Assembly: GCA_026392465.1 (NCBI GenBank)
Contig: JAPLCA010000034.1
Coordinates: 1-64,000, forward strand
Origin: Propionibacteriales bacterium
GTDB taxonomy: Bacteria > Actinomycetota > Actinomycetes > Propionibacteriales > Nocardioidaceae
Direction of reading: 5' to 3'
DNA: 64,000 bases
Below, one piece after another: positions 1 through 8,446 of the stretch. Under the pieces are notes generated by a model, which worked only from the letters and a program-made list of their open reading frames with translations, searched no databases and was not told the DNA's origin. The stretch's first letter is position 1, and the number at the start of each line of letters is the position of its first letter. Both the position numbers and the translations under genes were made by a program.

Positions 1-132
1 CGCCAGGTCTTCACCACCAACGACGAACGAGCAGCCGCCCTTGCGCCCTGGCTCGAGCACTACAACACTCAACGCCGACACACCTCACTCGGCGGACAAC
101 CCCCGATCAGCCGACTGCAACCAACGTGTTGA
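1..132 (+). CDS. IS481-family transposase, C-terminal fragment
   Basis: This is the last 43 codons of a DDE integrase-type transposase, open at the window start. The visible residues include WLEHYNTQRRHTSLGGQPP followed by ISRL. This W-x2-HYN-x2-RRH-x-SLGG-x-PP signature is typical of the C-terminal end of the integrase core in IS481 and related IS3-like elements. The stop is TGA at 130-132. Whether the full gene is intact cannot be judged. Confidence 0.75.
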   Translation, partial: RQVFTTNDERAAALAPWLEHYNTQRRHTSLGGQPPISRLQPTC

Positions 133-141
133 CCGATTACA
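1..141 (+). mobile_element. IS481-family insertion sequence, right end
   Basis: The window opens inside an insertion sequence. After the transposase stop, the sequence runs GTTGACCGATTACA and then CCTAGT (142-147). IS481-family elements are known to insert at NCTAGN and to duplicate it, so the element probably ends at 141. The left end lies outside the window, so the boundary and duplication cannot be confirmed here. Confidence 0.55.
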
Positions 142-158
142 CCTAGTCCCCACGATTC

Positions 159-205
159 GGAACGTCATCGCCCCTTTCCCGGCAGGAAAGGGGCGATGAC
201 GTTCC
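159..205. terminator. 21-bp perfect hairpin downstream of mutY
   Basis: Arms 159-179 and 185-205 are perfectly complementary over 21 bp, with a 5-base loop (180-184). The hairpin starts 10 bases beyond the mutY stop and 17 bases beyond the inferred IS end. There is no T-tract on either strand, so it would be an atypical terminator. It may act in both directions, shielding mutY from transcription out of the IS. Confidence 0.55.
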
Positions 206-214
206 ACAACGGGG

Positions 215-1114
215 CTAGAGCGTGAAGGTGCCGTCGGGGTGGACCTGGGCCAGGCCGTCGTCGAGGAGCGCGTCGAGGCAGCGCTCGCGCTGCGGGGCGT
301 CGTCCCAGACCGCGTCGAGGGCCGCTTTGGGCACCGGCTCGGTGGCGTCGCGGAGCACCGCCAGGAGGCGGCCGCGGCACTGGCGGTCCGTACCGGCCCA
401 GGCCTGGCCGCGGCGCGGGGGACCGTCGTGGTCGGGGCGGCCGAGCGCGAGCCAGCGGCAGCGGTCGGCGACGGGGCAGACGTCGCAGCGGGGCGCCCGG
501 GCGGTGCACACGAGGGCGCCGAGCTCCATCGTCGCGGCCGCCCACCGATGCGCGTCGTCGGCTGGCAGCAGCGCCTGTGCCAGCCGACGCTCGGCGGCGG
601 TCACCGAGGTCGACGGGTACGCCTGGCCCAGCACGACCCGCGCCAGCACGCGTCTGACGTTCGTGTCCATGACCGCGTGCCGCTGGCCGAACGCGAACGA
701 CGCGACCGCGGCGGCCGTGTACTCGCCGACCCCGGGCAGCGCCAGCAGGGCCGCGTGGTCGTCGGGCACACGTCCGTCGTGCTCCGTCGTGATCGCGACG
801 GCTGCCGCGTGCAGCCGGAGCGCCCGGCGGGGATAGCCGAGCCGGCCCCACGCCCGCACGGCCTCGCTCGACGGCTCCGCGGCGTGGTCGGCGGGCGTCG
901 GCCAGCGCTCCATCCAGGCCTCGAAGACGGGAAGCACCCGCACGACCGGCGTCTGCTGCAGCATCAGCTCCGACACGAGCACAGGCCACGGCTCGGGGAG
1001 CACGTCGGACGTTCCGCGCCAGGGCAGCTCGCGCGCGTGCTCGTCGAACCAGCCGACGACCGCGTCGTGCAGTCCGGCGAGGTCGGCGGGGAGGGGAGCG
1101 GACGAGGTCGGCAT
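215..1114 (-). CDS. mutY: A/G-specific adenine DNA glycosylase MutY
   Basis: A 299-residue base-excision repair enzyme that removes adenine mispaired with guanine or 8-oxoguanine. The catalytic Glu is in SELMLQQTPV (about residue 49). The helix-hairpin-helix LPGVGEYTAA (126-135) is followed by the conserved Asp at 150. A 4Fe-4S motif C-x6-C-x2-C-x5-C lies at 203, 210, 213 and 219. The C-terminal part is short compared with enzymes that carry a full NUDIX-like 8-oxoG recognition domain. The start MPTSSAPL is chosen because longer in-frame starts only add low-complexity sequence that overlaps the divergent gene at 1162. It is followed by the hairpin at 159-205. Confidence 0.9.
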   Translation of the reverse strand: MPTSSAPLPADLAGLHDAVVGWFDEHARELPWRGTSDVLPEPWPVLVSELMLQQTPVVRVLPVFEAWMERWPTPADHAAEPSSEAVRAWGRLGYPRRALRLHAAAVAITTEHDGRVPDDHAALLALPGVGEYTAAAVASFAFGQRHAVMDTNVRRVLARVVLGQAYPSTSVTAAERRLAQALLPADDAHRWAAATMELGALVCTARAPRCDVCPVADRCRWLALGRPDHDGPPRRGQAWAGTDRQCRGRLLAVLRDATEPVPKAALDAVWDDAPQRERCLDALLDDGLAQVHPDGTFTL

Positions 1115-1149
1115 GGCGCGTCGATCCTCGCACGAGCAGCCACGCGAAC

Positions 1150-1155
1150 TACCCT
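1150..1155 (+). promoter_or_regulatory. -10 TACCCT, leaderless promoter
   Basis: TACCCT lies exactly six bases before the GTG at 1162, so transcription is expected to begin at or next to the start codon. Confidence 0.55.
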
Positions 1156-1161
1156 CGGAGC

Positions 1162-1932
1162 GTGAGCACGCGACCGACCCGCCGTCCGTTGCCGCGGGCG
1201 ATCTACTGGCGTCGCCGCTTCCTGCTCCTCGCGGTCGTCCTGCTCCTGGTCTGGCTCGTCGTGACGCTCTGGCCGGGCGGGTCGGACGACGCGGAGCCCG
1301 CCGCCGCACCCTCGCCGAGCCCGTCGGCGAGCGCGTCGGCCTCCGCGTCCCCGACACCCAGCCCGACCCCGTCGCGGTCGGCCCAGAGCGACGCGCAGGT
1401 GACGCTGACGGCCACCAGCACCGCCTGCACGCCGGAGTCGGTGCGCATGACGCCCACGGTCCCGGAGGACCAGTCGGCACGGCAGGCCGTGCGCGTCGAG
1501 CTGCTCATCTCCACCACCGCCAGGAAGGGCTGCACGCTCGACCCGGGCGACACCGACCTGATCGCGGTGATCAAGAGCGGCGACACCGCGGTGTGGGACT
1601 CCACGGTGTGCAAGACGGCCCTCCTCGACGAGCCGGTGGCGCTCAGCCCCGGCTGGGCGACGGCGGCGTCGGCGCGCTGGTCGGGTCGTGGCTCCGGCCC
1701 CGCCTGCTCGCCGCGGGAGGGCTGGGCGTCGCCCGGCACCTACACGCTGCGCATCGGGACGCTCGGCGGCGAACCGGGTGCGACGACCTTCACGCTCGTC
1801 CAGCCGAAGCCCAAGCCCCGCCCCAGTGCCTCGCCGACTCCCAGCGCCTCCCCGAGCGCGTCGGCGAGGCCGTCCGCCTCTCCGAAGCCCAGCGCCACCC
1901 CGACCCCGAGTGCGTCGCCGAGCCGGGACTGA
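1162..1932 (+). CDS. Membrane-anchored protein with Pro/Ser/Ala-rich linker and tail
   Basis: A 256-residue protein of unknown function. A basic N-terminus (RRPLPRAIYWRRR) leads into one membrane segment (about 20-40). Next comes a Pro/Ser/Ala linker (about 48-75) and an extracytoplasmic domain of roughly 130 residues. It ends in a second low-complexity tail of (PSASP)-like repeats. The topology suggests the domain sits outside the membrane on a flexible stalk, like many actinobacterial envelope proteins. The fold was not recognised. It is divergent from mutY and convergent with disA, separated from disA by a large palindromic element. Confidence 0.7.
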   Translation: MSTRPTRRPLPRAIYWRRRFLLLAVVLLLVWLVVTLWPGGSDDAEPAAAPSPSPSASASASASPTPSPTPSRSAQSDAQVTLTATSTACTPESVRMTPTVPEDQSARQAVRVELLISTTARKGCTLDPGDTDLIAVIKSGDTAVWDSTVCKTALLDEPVALSPGWATAASARWSGRGSGPACSPREGWASPGTYTLRIGTLGGEPGATTFTLVQPKPKPRPSASPTPSASPSASARPSASPKPSATPTPSASPSRD

Positions 1933-1976
1933 GTCGGATCTCTGCTCGACCGGACCGCCGCGGCGAGCGCGGTGTC

Positions 1977-2415
1977 TGGTCTCCGAAAGGGCCTCGACCG
2001 GGCGGCGGGGCGGGAGCTGGGCTGGGTTCTCGGGCTGTGGGTTGCGCTCGGGGTGGACGCAAGATCCTGCGTTTGCGCGTGCCATCGGTGGATCTGCCAC
2101 CTTCTGAGCGCTCTTCAGGTGGCAAATCCACCGCCGACGGGGACGAGCGCGGAAGGATTCTTCCTTTCCGTGGGACGGTCCACGAGAAAGAAGAATCCTT
2201 CGTCCCCCCAACGCAACCGGCACCCAAGCTTCTGCGTTCACGCGAACCAGGTCGAACGCTTCTGCGTTCACGACGGGATCCCGTAGCAAACGCAAAATCC
2301 TTCGCCATTCCGCACACGAACGCAGCATCTTGCGTCCACCCACAGCGCGAGCCACAGCCCGAGACCCGAAACCGACTCCCGCCCAGCCGCCCGGTCGAGG
2401 CCCTTTCGGAGACCA
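1977..2415. repeat. Large palindromic intergenic element, copy 1
   Basis: A 439-bp element whose two ends are perfect 30-bp inverted repeats (1977-2006 and 2386-2415; outer bases TGGTCTCCGAAAGG). The complementarity continues imperfectly inwards for roughly 95 bases on each side. Inside are further hairpins: GGTGGATCTGCCACC paired with a near-complement (2086-2102 with 2117-2133), and an AAGGATTCTTCC arm paired with GAAGAATCCTT (2153-2200). A second copy in the same orientation lies at 26348-26776. No open frame is conserved between the copies; the shared feature is the nested base pairing. Confidence 0.85.
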
Positions 2416-2432
2416 CCCCGAGCGAAGGTCGA

Positions 2433-2512
2433 GGCAGCGCACCGGCGGGCCGAGACCCCCTACGGCAGCGCACTAGCGAGCCGAGACCCCCTGCGGCAGC
2501 GCGCCGGCAAGG
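2433..2512. repeat. 31-bp tandem repeat, about 2.5 copies
   Basis: Units beginning GGCAGCGCAC and containing CCGAGACCCCCT start at 2433 and 2464, with a partial unit at 2495. The array lies directly beside the palindromic element, as a 32-bp array does next to its second copy. Confidence 0.6.
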
Positions 2513-2588
2513 TCACGACGACCGCAGCCAACGCAGCGGCGGGACCCCGCTTCCCGCACTCCGAGCGCAGCAGGTCAGCGGTCAGACG

Positions 2589-3656
2589 TCAGACGTAGCG
2601 CTCGAGGATGCTCGACTCCGCGAGACGTGACAGGCCGTCGCGGACCCCGCGGGCGCGGAGGTCGCCGACGCCCTCGACGGTCTGCAGGTCGTCGATGCTG
2701 GCTGCCAGCAGCTTCTGCAGCGTGCCGAAGTGGTCGATGAGCCGGTCGATGACGGTCTGCGGCAGCCGGGGCACGCGGGCGAGCAGCCGGTAGCCGCGCG
2801 GTGCGAGCGGGTGGTCGAGGGAGTCGCCGGCGCCGATGCGCAGGGCCGTGGCCACGCTCGTCAGGTCGACGAGCTCGGTGGAGTCGATCTCGGCGAGGTC
2901 CTGCAGGACCGTGCTGACCGCCCGTCCCCGACGCCCGGACGGCATGTAGTCGCGGATGACGAGCTCGCGCTCGGCGTCGACCCCGCTGATCAGCTCCTCC
3001 AGCTGCAGCGCGAGCAGACGGCCGTCCGTACCGAGCTCGAGCACGTACTGGTCGATCTCGGCGGCGATCCGGCTGACCATCTCGAGGCGCTGCGCGACCG
3101 CGGCGACGTCGCGGACCGTGACGAGGTCCTCGATCTCGAGCGCCGACAACGCGTCGGACACCTCGTCGAGGCGGCTGCGGTACCGCTCGAGGGTGGCGAT
3201 GGCCTGGTTGGCGCGTCCGATGATGGCGCCGGCGTCCTCGAGCACGTGGCGGGTGCCGTCGAGGTAGAGGGCGATGATGTGCATCGAGGCCGACACCGAG
3301 ATGACCGGAAGACCGGTCTGTCGGGCGACGCGGTCGGCGGTGCGGTGCCGGGTGCCCGACTCGTCGGTGGGGATGGACGGGTCGGGCATGAGGTGCACGG
3401 CGGCCTGCAGGATCCGCTGCGCGCCGGAGTCGAGGATGATCGCGCCGTCCATCTTGGCCAGCTCACGCAGGCCGGTGGCGGTGAACGGGACGTCGAGCGC
3501 GAAGCCGCCCGTGCTGACGGCCTCGACGACCTTGTCCTGACCGAGCACGATGAGCGCGCCGGTGCGGCCGCGCAGGATGCGCTCGAGGCCCTCGCGCAGC
3601 GAGGTGCCGGGCGCGATCGCCGCGAGGACGGTGCGCAGGTCAGGTCGAGGTGCCAC
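2589..3656 (-). CDS. disA: Diadenylate cyclase DisA
   Basis: A 355-residue DNA-integrity scanning enzyme that makes cyclic di-AMP from two ATP. The N-terminal DAC domain shows MDGAIILD (DGA at 70-72) and SGTRHRTADR (RHR at 103-105), both catalytic. A helical linker follows, then a C-terminal helix-hairpin-helix region (DLQTVEGVGDLRARG, about 325-340) that binds branched DNA. The length matches the family. It lies 29 bp downstream of radA on the same strand; disA-radA adjacency is widespread, and RadA restrains DisA in Bacillus. The GTG start has a possible -10 (TACACT, 3664-3669) seven bases upstream, so disA may also have its own leaderless transcript. Confidence 0.95.
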   Translation of the reverse strand: MAPRPDLRTVLAAIAPGTSLREGLERILRGRTGALIVLGQDKVVEAVSTGGFALDVPFTATGLRELAKMDGAIILDSGAQRILQAAVHLMPDPSIPTDESGTRHRTADRVARQTGLPVISVSASMHIIALYLDGTRHVLEDAGAIIGRANQAIATLERYRSRLDEVSDALSALEIEDLVTVRDVAAVAQRLEMVSRIAAEIDQYVLELGTDGRLLALQLEELISGVDAERELVIRDYMPSGRRGRAVSTVLQDLAEIDSTELVDLTSVATALRIGAGDSLDHPLAPRGYRLLARVPRLPQTVIDRLIDHFGTLQKLLAASIDDLQTVEGVGDLRARGVRDGLSRLAESSILERYV

Positions 3657-3685
3657 GGGCGACAGTGTAGGGGGAGGGTCCAGGT

Positions 3686-5086
3686 TCAGGGCTGCTCGAC
3701 GCGTCCACGGGCGCTCGGCAGGGCCAGCACGGCGGCGACGACGTCACCGACCTGGGTGACGCGCAGCGACGGGGGCACGTCGTCGAGCCCCTCGGAGCGG
3801 GCCGGGACGATGGCGGCCGTGAACCCGAGCCGCGCGGCCTCGCGCAGCCGCTCGGCGGTGTGCCGCACGGGCCGCACCTCGCCGGCGAGCCCGACCTCGC
3901 CGAGGACCACGAGTCCGGCGGGCGCGACCCGGTCGGCCTGCGCGGAGGCTGCCGCGACCAGCACGGCGAGGTCGACGGACGGCTCGACGAGACGCGCGCC
4001 GCCGACGGAGGCGGTGTAGACGTCGTGGCGCGAGAGGTTGACGCCGCAGTGGCGGGTGAGCACGGCGAGGATCATGGCCACGCGGGAGGAGTCGAGGCCG
4101 CTGGACGTGCGGCGCGGCGACGGGGCGTTGGTCTCGACGGCCAGCGCCTGCACCTCCGCGAGCAGCGGACGTCGGCCCTCCATGGTGACGGTGACGCAGG
4201 TGCCGGGGACCGGCTGCTCGTGACGGCTGACGAACAGGCCCGTCGGGTCGGGCACCTCGACCAGGCCGGAGTCGGCGAGGTCGAAGCAGCCGATCTCGTC
4301 GACGGGACCGAACCGGTTCTTCACGGCCCGCAGGAGTCGCAGTCGCGAGGCGCGGTCGCCCTCGAACTGCAGGACGACGTCGACGAGGTGCTCCAGGACG
4401 CGCGGCCCGGCGACGGCGCCGTCCTTCGTGACGTGGCCGACGAGCAGGGTCGCGATGCCCTCGCTCTTCGCCCGCTGGATGACCGCCGACGCGACCTCGC
4501 GCACCTGCGTGACGCCACCCGGCACACCGTCGACGTCGGCCGAGCCGATGGTCTGCACGGAGTCGACCACCAGCAGGCTGGGCCGCACCTGCTCGACGTG
4601 GGTGAGCAGTGCGCCGAGGTCGGTCTCCGCGGCGAGGTAGAGCTCGTCGTGGACCGCGCCGGTGCGTTCGGCACGGAGCCGCACCTGGCCCGCCGACTCC
4701 TCGCCGGAGACGTAGAGGGTGCGCCGACCCTGCCGCGCCCACCGGGCGGCGAGCTCGAGCAGCAGCGTCGACTTGCCGACGCCGGGCTCGCCGGCCAGGA
4801 GCAGCACACCGCCGGGCGTGACCCCGCCGCCGAGGACGCGGTCGAGCTCGCCGATGCCCGAGGAGACGGCCCGCGACGACTCGACCTCGACCTGCGTGAT
4901 GGGTCGCGCCGGGGTGACGGTGGCGGCAGGCGCGGTGCGCCCGGCCCGGGCCGACGGTGACGCGACGTCGACCGTGCCCCACGCCTGGCACTCACCGCAG
5001 CGGCCGACCCACTTGCTGGTGGTCCAGCCGCACTCGGCGCAGGCGTACACGGGCTTGGCGGCCTTGGGCGCCTTCGCGGTGGGCAT
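3686..5086 (-). CDS. radA: DNA repair protein RadA
   Basis: A 466-residue RecA-like branch-migration helicase. The N-terminal zinc ribbon has Cys at 16, 19, 30 and 33 (CAEC and CGEC). The Walker A motif is GEPGVGKST (about residue 100), the RadA-specific KNRFG motif lies near 255, and the C-terminal half resembles the Lon protease fold. The length is typical. The ATG start has TAGGCT six bases upstream. It forms an apparent operon with disA, linking recombination intermediates to c-di-AMP signalling. Confidence 0.95.
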   Translation of the reverse strand: MPTAKAPKAAKPVYACAECGWTTSKWVGRCGECQAWGTVDVASPSARAGRTAPAATVTPARPITQVEVESSRAVSSGIGELDRVLGGGVTPGGVLLLAGEPGVGKSTLLLELAARWARQGRRTLYVSGEESAGQVRLRAERTGAVHDELYLAAETDLGALLTHVEQVRPSLLVVDSVQTIGSADVDGVPGGVTQVREVASAVIQRAKSEGIATLLVGHVTKDGAVAGPRVLEHLVDVVLQFEGDRASRLRLLRAVKNRFGPVDEIGCFDLADSGLVEVPDPTGLFVSRHEQPVPGTCVTVTMEGRRPLLAEVQALAVETNAPSPRRTSSGLDSSRVAMILAVLTRHCGVNLSRHDVYTASVGGARLVEPSVDLAVLVAAASAQADRVAPAGLVVLGEVGLAGEVRPVRHTAERLREAARLGFTAAIVPARSEGLDDVPPSLRVTQVGDVVAAVLALPSARGRVEQP

Positions 5087-5092
5087 GGGGTC

Positions 5093-5098
5093 AGCCTA
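5093..5098 (-). promoter_or_regulatory. -10 TAGGCT before radA, leaderless promoter
   Basis: Read on the minus strand, TAGGCT is followed by GACCCC and then the radA ATG (spacing six). Confidence 0.55.
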
Positions 5099-5164
5099 GG
5101 TGCGCGGTCCGACACCGACCCCGCTCCTTCCCCAGGGGTGCTGCCGAGGGGGAGGTGCGCAGGC

Positions 5165-5875
5165 TCAGATGCGGACGACGCCGCCGGGGGTCTCGAAGGA
5201 GACGCTCATGATGCCGGGCAGGCCGTGCGGCGCGACCCACTCGACCGCGATCTCCTCGAGGGCGGTCACGGCGGGCTCGCCGAGCCAGTCCGACAGCCGG
5301 TGGGGCGAGCCGGCCATCTCGACGGCGGTCAGTGCGATCTCCGACGGCGCCATCTGCGACGGGTGCTCCTCCGGCGGCACGTCCCAGCAGGTCACGTAGG
5401 GCAGCTGCGGGTCGGCCTTCATCCCGCTCGTGCCGATCTGGCGCCACTCCAGGTTGAAGCCGTCGGGGCGACGCCGGTTGCCGGGCACCGCGTGCCGGCC
5501 GATCCGACGCTCCACCTCGGTCATGTCGTCGACCGACACGCACCAGGCCATCCAGCCGCCGCCGGCCTCCGAGCGCTGGCGGACGACCTGCCCGAACGCG
5601 GCCTTGTCGGCGGCGGGGTGGTCGAGGACCTCCACGACCTCCACGTACTGGCGGTTGCGGAGCGGCAGCACCATGTTGCGGGTGCCGAAGCGCGGGTGGG
5701 CGCCGCCGTCGAGGAACGTCGCGCCGAGAGCCGCGGAGAGCTCGGCCACGGTGGCGTCGAGGCCGGCGGGGCCGGCGGCGTACGAGAGGTGGTCGAGGTG
5801 CATGGGCCATTCTTGCCAGACGGCCCACGTCTCCCGACGACCGGGGTCCACCAGGGCGAGGTGCGAGGTCGTCAT
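5165..5875 (-). CDS. VOC-fold (glyoxalase-like domain) protein
   Basis: A 236-residue protein resembling the Glyoxalase_3-like domain family of the vicinal oxygen chelate superfamily. Features are HLDHLSYAAG (about 26-35), a central RNRQYVEVVEVLDHP segment and a C-terminal beta-rich part. The substrate is unknown. The start at 5875 is preferred because GAGGTGAG lies just upstream and the gene begins five bases after the stop of 5883-6641, suggesting translational coupling. An internal ATG at 5803 (MHLDHLSY) matches where the domain begins and is the alternative. Confidence 0.7.
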   Translation of the reverse strand: MTTSHLALVDPGRRETWAVWQEWPMHLDHLSYAAGPAGLDATVAELSAALGATFLDGGAHPRFGTRNMVLPLRNRQYVEVVEVLDHPAADKAAFGQVVRQRSEAGGGWMAWCVSVDDMTEVERRIGRHAVPGNRRRPDGFNLEWRQIGTSGMKADPQLPYVTCWDVPPEEHPSQMAPSEIALTAVEMAGSPHRLSDWLGEPAVTALEEIAVEWVAPHGLPGIMSVSFETPGGVVRI

Positions 5876-5882
5876 CGCCGGC

Positions 5883-6641
5883 TCACCTCGCCGCCGCCGC
5901 GGTCGCGGGGTGGACGTTCGGGGCGCCGGACGCGAGGTGGTCCTCGCACTGGCGCTGGAGCTCGGCGTAGCCGGCCTCGCCCATCAGGGCGACGAGCTCG
6001 GCCCGGTTGCTGACGTACACCGGCTCCTCGCCCACGTGGGCCTCGGTGTTCGAGGAGCAGTACCAGTCGAGGTCGTGGCCCCCCGGCCCCCAGCCCGCGC
6101 GGACGTACTCGCCGATCTGCACCTCCGAGTAGCTGGTGCCGTCGCCGCGCTCCACGTCGCGGAACTGGCGGCGCAGCGGCAGCTGCCAGCACACGTCTGG
6201 CTTGAGGGTCAGCGGCTCGACGCCCTCCTCGAGGGCGAGGCCGTGCAGCGCGCACCCGTACCCGCCCGCGAACCCCCGGGGGTTGTGGAACACGCAGGCG
6301 CCGTCGAGGGCCCGCGTCTTGCGGTCGCCGTCGTCGTCGACGTCGGTCCAGGCGCCCTGCAGGGCGTGCGGACCGTCGGGGTGGCGGTACCAGCGCTCGG
6401 GCGTCAGGCGCCCGACGGCGTCGGCCACCCGCGTCTCGTCGTCGGCGTCGGCGAAGTGCGCGCCGAGGGTGCAGCAGCCAGCGTCCGGGCTGCTCGCGTA
6501 GATGCCCGCGCAGCCGGCACCGAAGATGCACGTCCAGCGCGACGTCAACCACGTCAGGTCGCAGCGGAACACCTCGTCGACGTCGTCCGGGTTCGCGAAC
6601 TCCACCCACGTCCGCGGGAGTCCCAGGTCGACCTCAGGCAT
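5883..6641 (-). CDS. Conserved cysteine-rich protein of unknown function
   Basis: A 252-residue protein. The N-terminal half has a Cys-rich stretch, [20 protein letters not shown] (about 37-56). Further Cys and His follow in [17 protein letters not shown] and KPDVCW, which suggests a bound metal or Fe-S cluster; that is inference. I do not recognise a named enzyme family. The ATG has TACAGT six bases upstream. The gene is co-directional with the VOC-fold gene and divergent from ppx. Confidence 0.7.
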   Translation of the reverse strand: MPEVDLGLPRTWVEFANPDDVDEVFRCDLTWLTSRWTCIFGAGCAGIYASSPDAGCCTLGAHFADADDETRVADAVGRLTPERWYRHPDGPHALQGAWTDVDDDGDRKTRALDGACVFHNPRGFAGGYGCALHGLALEEGVEPLTLKPDVCWQLPLRRQFRDVERGDGTSYSEVQIGEYVRAGWGPGGHDLDWYCSSNTEAHVGEEPVYVSNRAELVALMGEAGYAELQRQCEDHLASGAPNVHPATAAAAR

Positions 6642-6647
6642 GCCTCC

Positions 6648-6653
6648 ACTGTA
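6648..6653 (-). promoter_or_regulatory. -10 TACAGT, leaderless promoter
   Basis: On the minus strand TACAGT is followed by GGAGGC and the ATG at 6641 (spacing six). Confidence 0.5.
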
Positions 6654-6704
6654 CGAACCGCCGGGGGAGCTCGGCCCGACGGGCGGCGTGGGAGGATGGG
6701 GGAC

Positions 6705-7616
6705 ATGCGCATGGGCGTCCTCGACATCGGGTCGAACACCGGGCACCTGCTCATCGTCGACGCGTACCGCGGCGGACCCCCGCTGCCGGCCTACTCCTTC
6801 AAGGAGCCGCTGCGTCTGGCGGAGCAGCTCGGTGACGACAACTGCGTCACCGACGACGGCGTCGCCCGTCTCGTCAAGTACGTGGGAGAGGCGAAGGCCT
6901 AGGCGCTGGAGCGCGGCTGCTCCAGCATCGTCGCCTTCGCGACGTCCGCGGTGCGCGACGCCGACAACGCCGACGCCGTCCTGGCCGCCGTCCACACGGC
7001 CACCGGCGTCGACCTGCGCGTGCTGCCGGGCGAGGACGAGGCGCGGCTGACGTTCCTCGCGGTGCGCCGCTGGTTCGGCTGGTCCGCCGGCCGGCTCGGG
7101 GTCTTCGACATCGGCGGCGGCTCCCTCGAGCTCGCGGTCGGCCCCGACGAGGAGCCTGAGGTCGCCCGGTCGGTGCCCCTCGGTGCCGGACGGCTCACCC
7201 GCGACTGGCTCGACGCCGGCCGCACGCACGAGGAGCTGCGGCTGCACGCGCGGTCCGTCATCGCCGACGTCGCCGGACCGCTGCTGCGCGGGGGCGGGTT
7301 CGACCGCGCCGTCGCGACCAGCAAGACGTTCCGGTCGCTCGCACGGATGTGCGGCGCGGCGCCGTCGAACGAGGGCCAGTACGTGCGTCGCGTGCTGCGC
7401 CGCTCCGACCTGCGGCCCCTCATCTCCGAGGTCGTGCACCTCGACGTCGAGGAGATCGCCCAGCTGCCGGGCGTCTCGCACGACCGGGCCCACCAGATGG
7501 TCGCCGGGGCCGTCGTCGCGGAGGCGGCGATGGACCTGTTCGGCGTCGAGGAGCTCGAGATCTGCCCGTGGGCGCTGCGCGAGGGCGTGCTCCTCGAGCA
7601 CCTGGCGCACCTCTGA
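6705..7616 (+). pseudogene. ppx: Ppx/GppA-family phosphatase interrupted by in-frame TAG
   Basis: An exopolyphosphatase/pppGpp phosphohydrolase of the ASKHA fold, about 303 codons. The N-terminal phosphate loop is [18 protein letters not shown] and the second phosphate loop is [15 protein letters not shown]. The reading frame is continuous except for one TAG at 6900-6902 (codon 66), between VGEAKA and [20 protein letters not shown]. That position is inside a conserved helix, where a single-base change from GAG, AAG or CAG would restore the frame. GGAGG at 6691-6695 supports the start at 6705. Either the gene is dead, TAG is read through, or the base is miscalled. The downstream gene starts two bases after its stop. 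Confidence 0.8.
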
Positions 7617-7618
7617 GC

Positions 7619-8404
7619 ATGGCAGCCCCCCTGCGCGTCTCCCTCTCGACGTCCTCGGTGTACCCGGGCACGACGGCGAGCGGCTTCGAGGCCGCGTCGC
7701 GGCTCGGGTACGACGGCGTCGAGGTCATGGTCGGCATCGACGAGGTCAGCACCGACGCCGAGGCGTGCCGCGCGCTGTCGCAGTTCCACGAGGTTCCGGT
7801 CGTCTCGGTGCACGCGCCGACGCTGCTCCTCACGCAGCGCGTGTGGGGCACCGACCCCTGGGGCAAGCTGCAGCGCAGCGCCGAGATGGCGCACACCGTC
7901 GGGGCGTCGGTCGTCGTCGTGCACCCGCCGTTCCGGTGGCAGCGCGAGTACGCGAAGGGCTTCGTCGAGGGCATCGCGGAGCTCGAGGACGAGCACGGGC
8001 TCGTGTTCGCGGTGGAGAACATGTACCCGTGGCGCACGGGCAAGCGGGAGTTCCACGCCTACCTGCCCGACTGGAACCCCGTGGGCGAGGACTACGCCCA
8101 CGTGACGCTCGACCTGTCCCACAGCGCCACCGCCGCGGACGACCCGGTCGCGATGGCGCGGGAGCTGGGGGAGCGGCTCGCGCACGTGCACCTGGCCGAC
8201 AGCACGGGCTCGCCGAAGGACGAGCACCTGGTCCCCGGTCGGGGCACGCAGCCGTGCGCGGAGTTCCTGCGCGAGGTGGCGGCGTCGTCGTTCGCCGGCG
8301 AGGTCGTGGTCGAGGTCAGCACGCGACGGGCCGCCGACCTGCAGGAGCGCGAGGCCGACCTGCTCGAGGCGCTCGCCTTCGCCCGGGAGCACGCCGCCCG
8401 CTGA
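7619..8404 (+). CDS. Sugar phosphate isomerase/epimerase-like TIM-barrel protein
   Basis: A 261-residue xylose-isomerase-like TIM barrel (AP endonuclease 2 superfamily). Conserved metal and substrate-binding stretches are visible: VSVHAPT (about 62), VENMYP (about 136), DLSHS (about 164), LAHVHLAD (about 187) and VVVEVST (about 230). The precise reaction is not known. It lies two bases after the ppx stop, a pairing common in actinobacteria and probably one operon. Confidence 0.8.
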   Translation: MAAPLRVSLSTSSVYPGTTASGFEAASRLGYDGVEVMVGIDEVSTDAEACRALSQFHEVPVVSVHAPTLLLTQRVWGTDPWGKLQRSAEMAHTVGASVVVVHPPFRWQREYAKGFVEGIAELEDEHGLVFAVENMYPWRTGKREFHAYLPDWNPVGEDYAHVTLDLSHSATAADDPVAMARELGERLAHVHLADSTGSPKDEHLVPGRGTQPCAEFLREVAASSFAGEVVVEVSTRRAADLQEREADLLEALAFAREHAAR

Positions 8405-8446
8405 CCCCCGTGTCCCACTCCCACGCACCACGGCGCGCCGCCAGCC

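Larger units (their letters stand above)
1933..2588. other. 656-bp non-coding region between convergent genes
   Basis: There is no convincing gene here. The region holds a palindromic element (1977-2415) and a short 31-bp tandem array (2433-2512). Open frames on both strands arise from the palindrome and show no family resemblance or plausible start. Confidence 0.8.

Noticed and set aside
964..2442. 492-codon minus-strand frame across mutY and the first palindromic element
   Set aside because: It is produced by high GC content and the palindrome. The mutY frame on the same strand has all the family motifs, and this frame has none.
6900..6902. TAG recoded as an amino acid throughout the genome
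   Set aside because: proC, bS22, glutaredoxin, ccsB, menE and the aldehyde dehydrogenase all end in TAG at their expected lengths, so TAG works as a stop here. Local read-through remains possible but global recoding is not.
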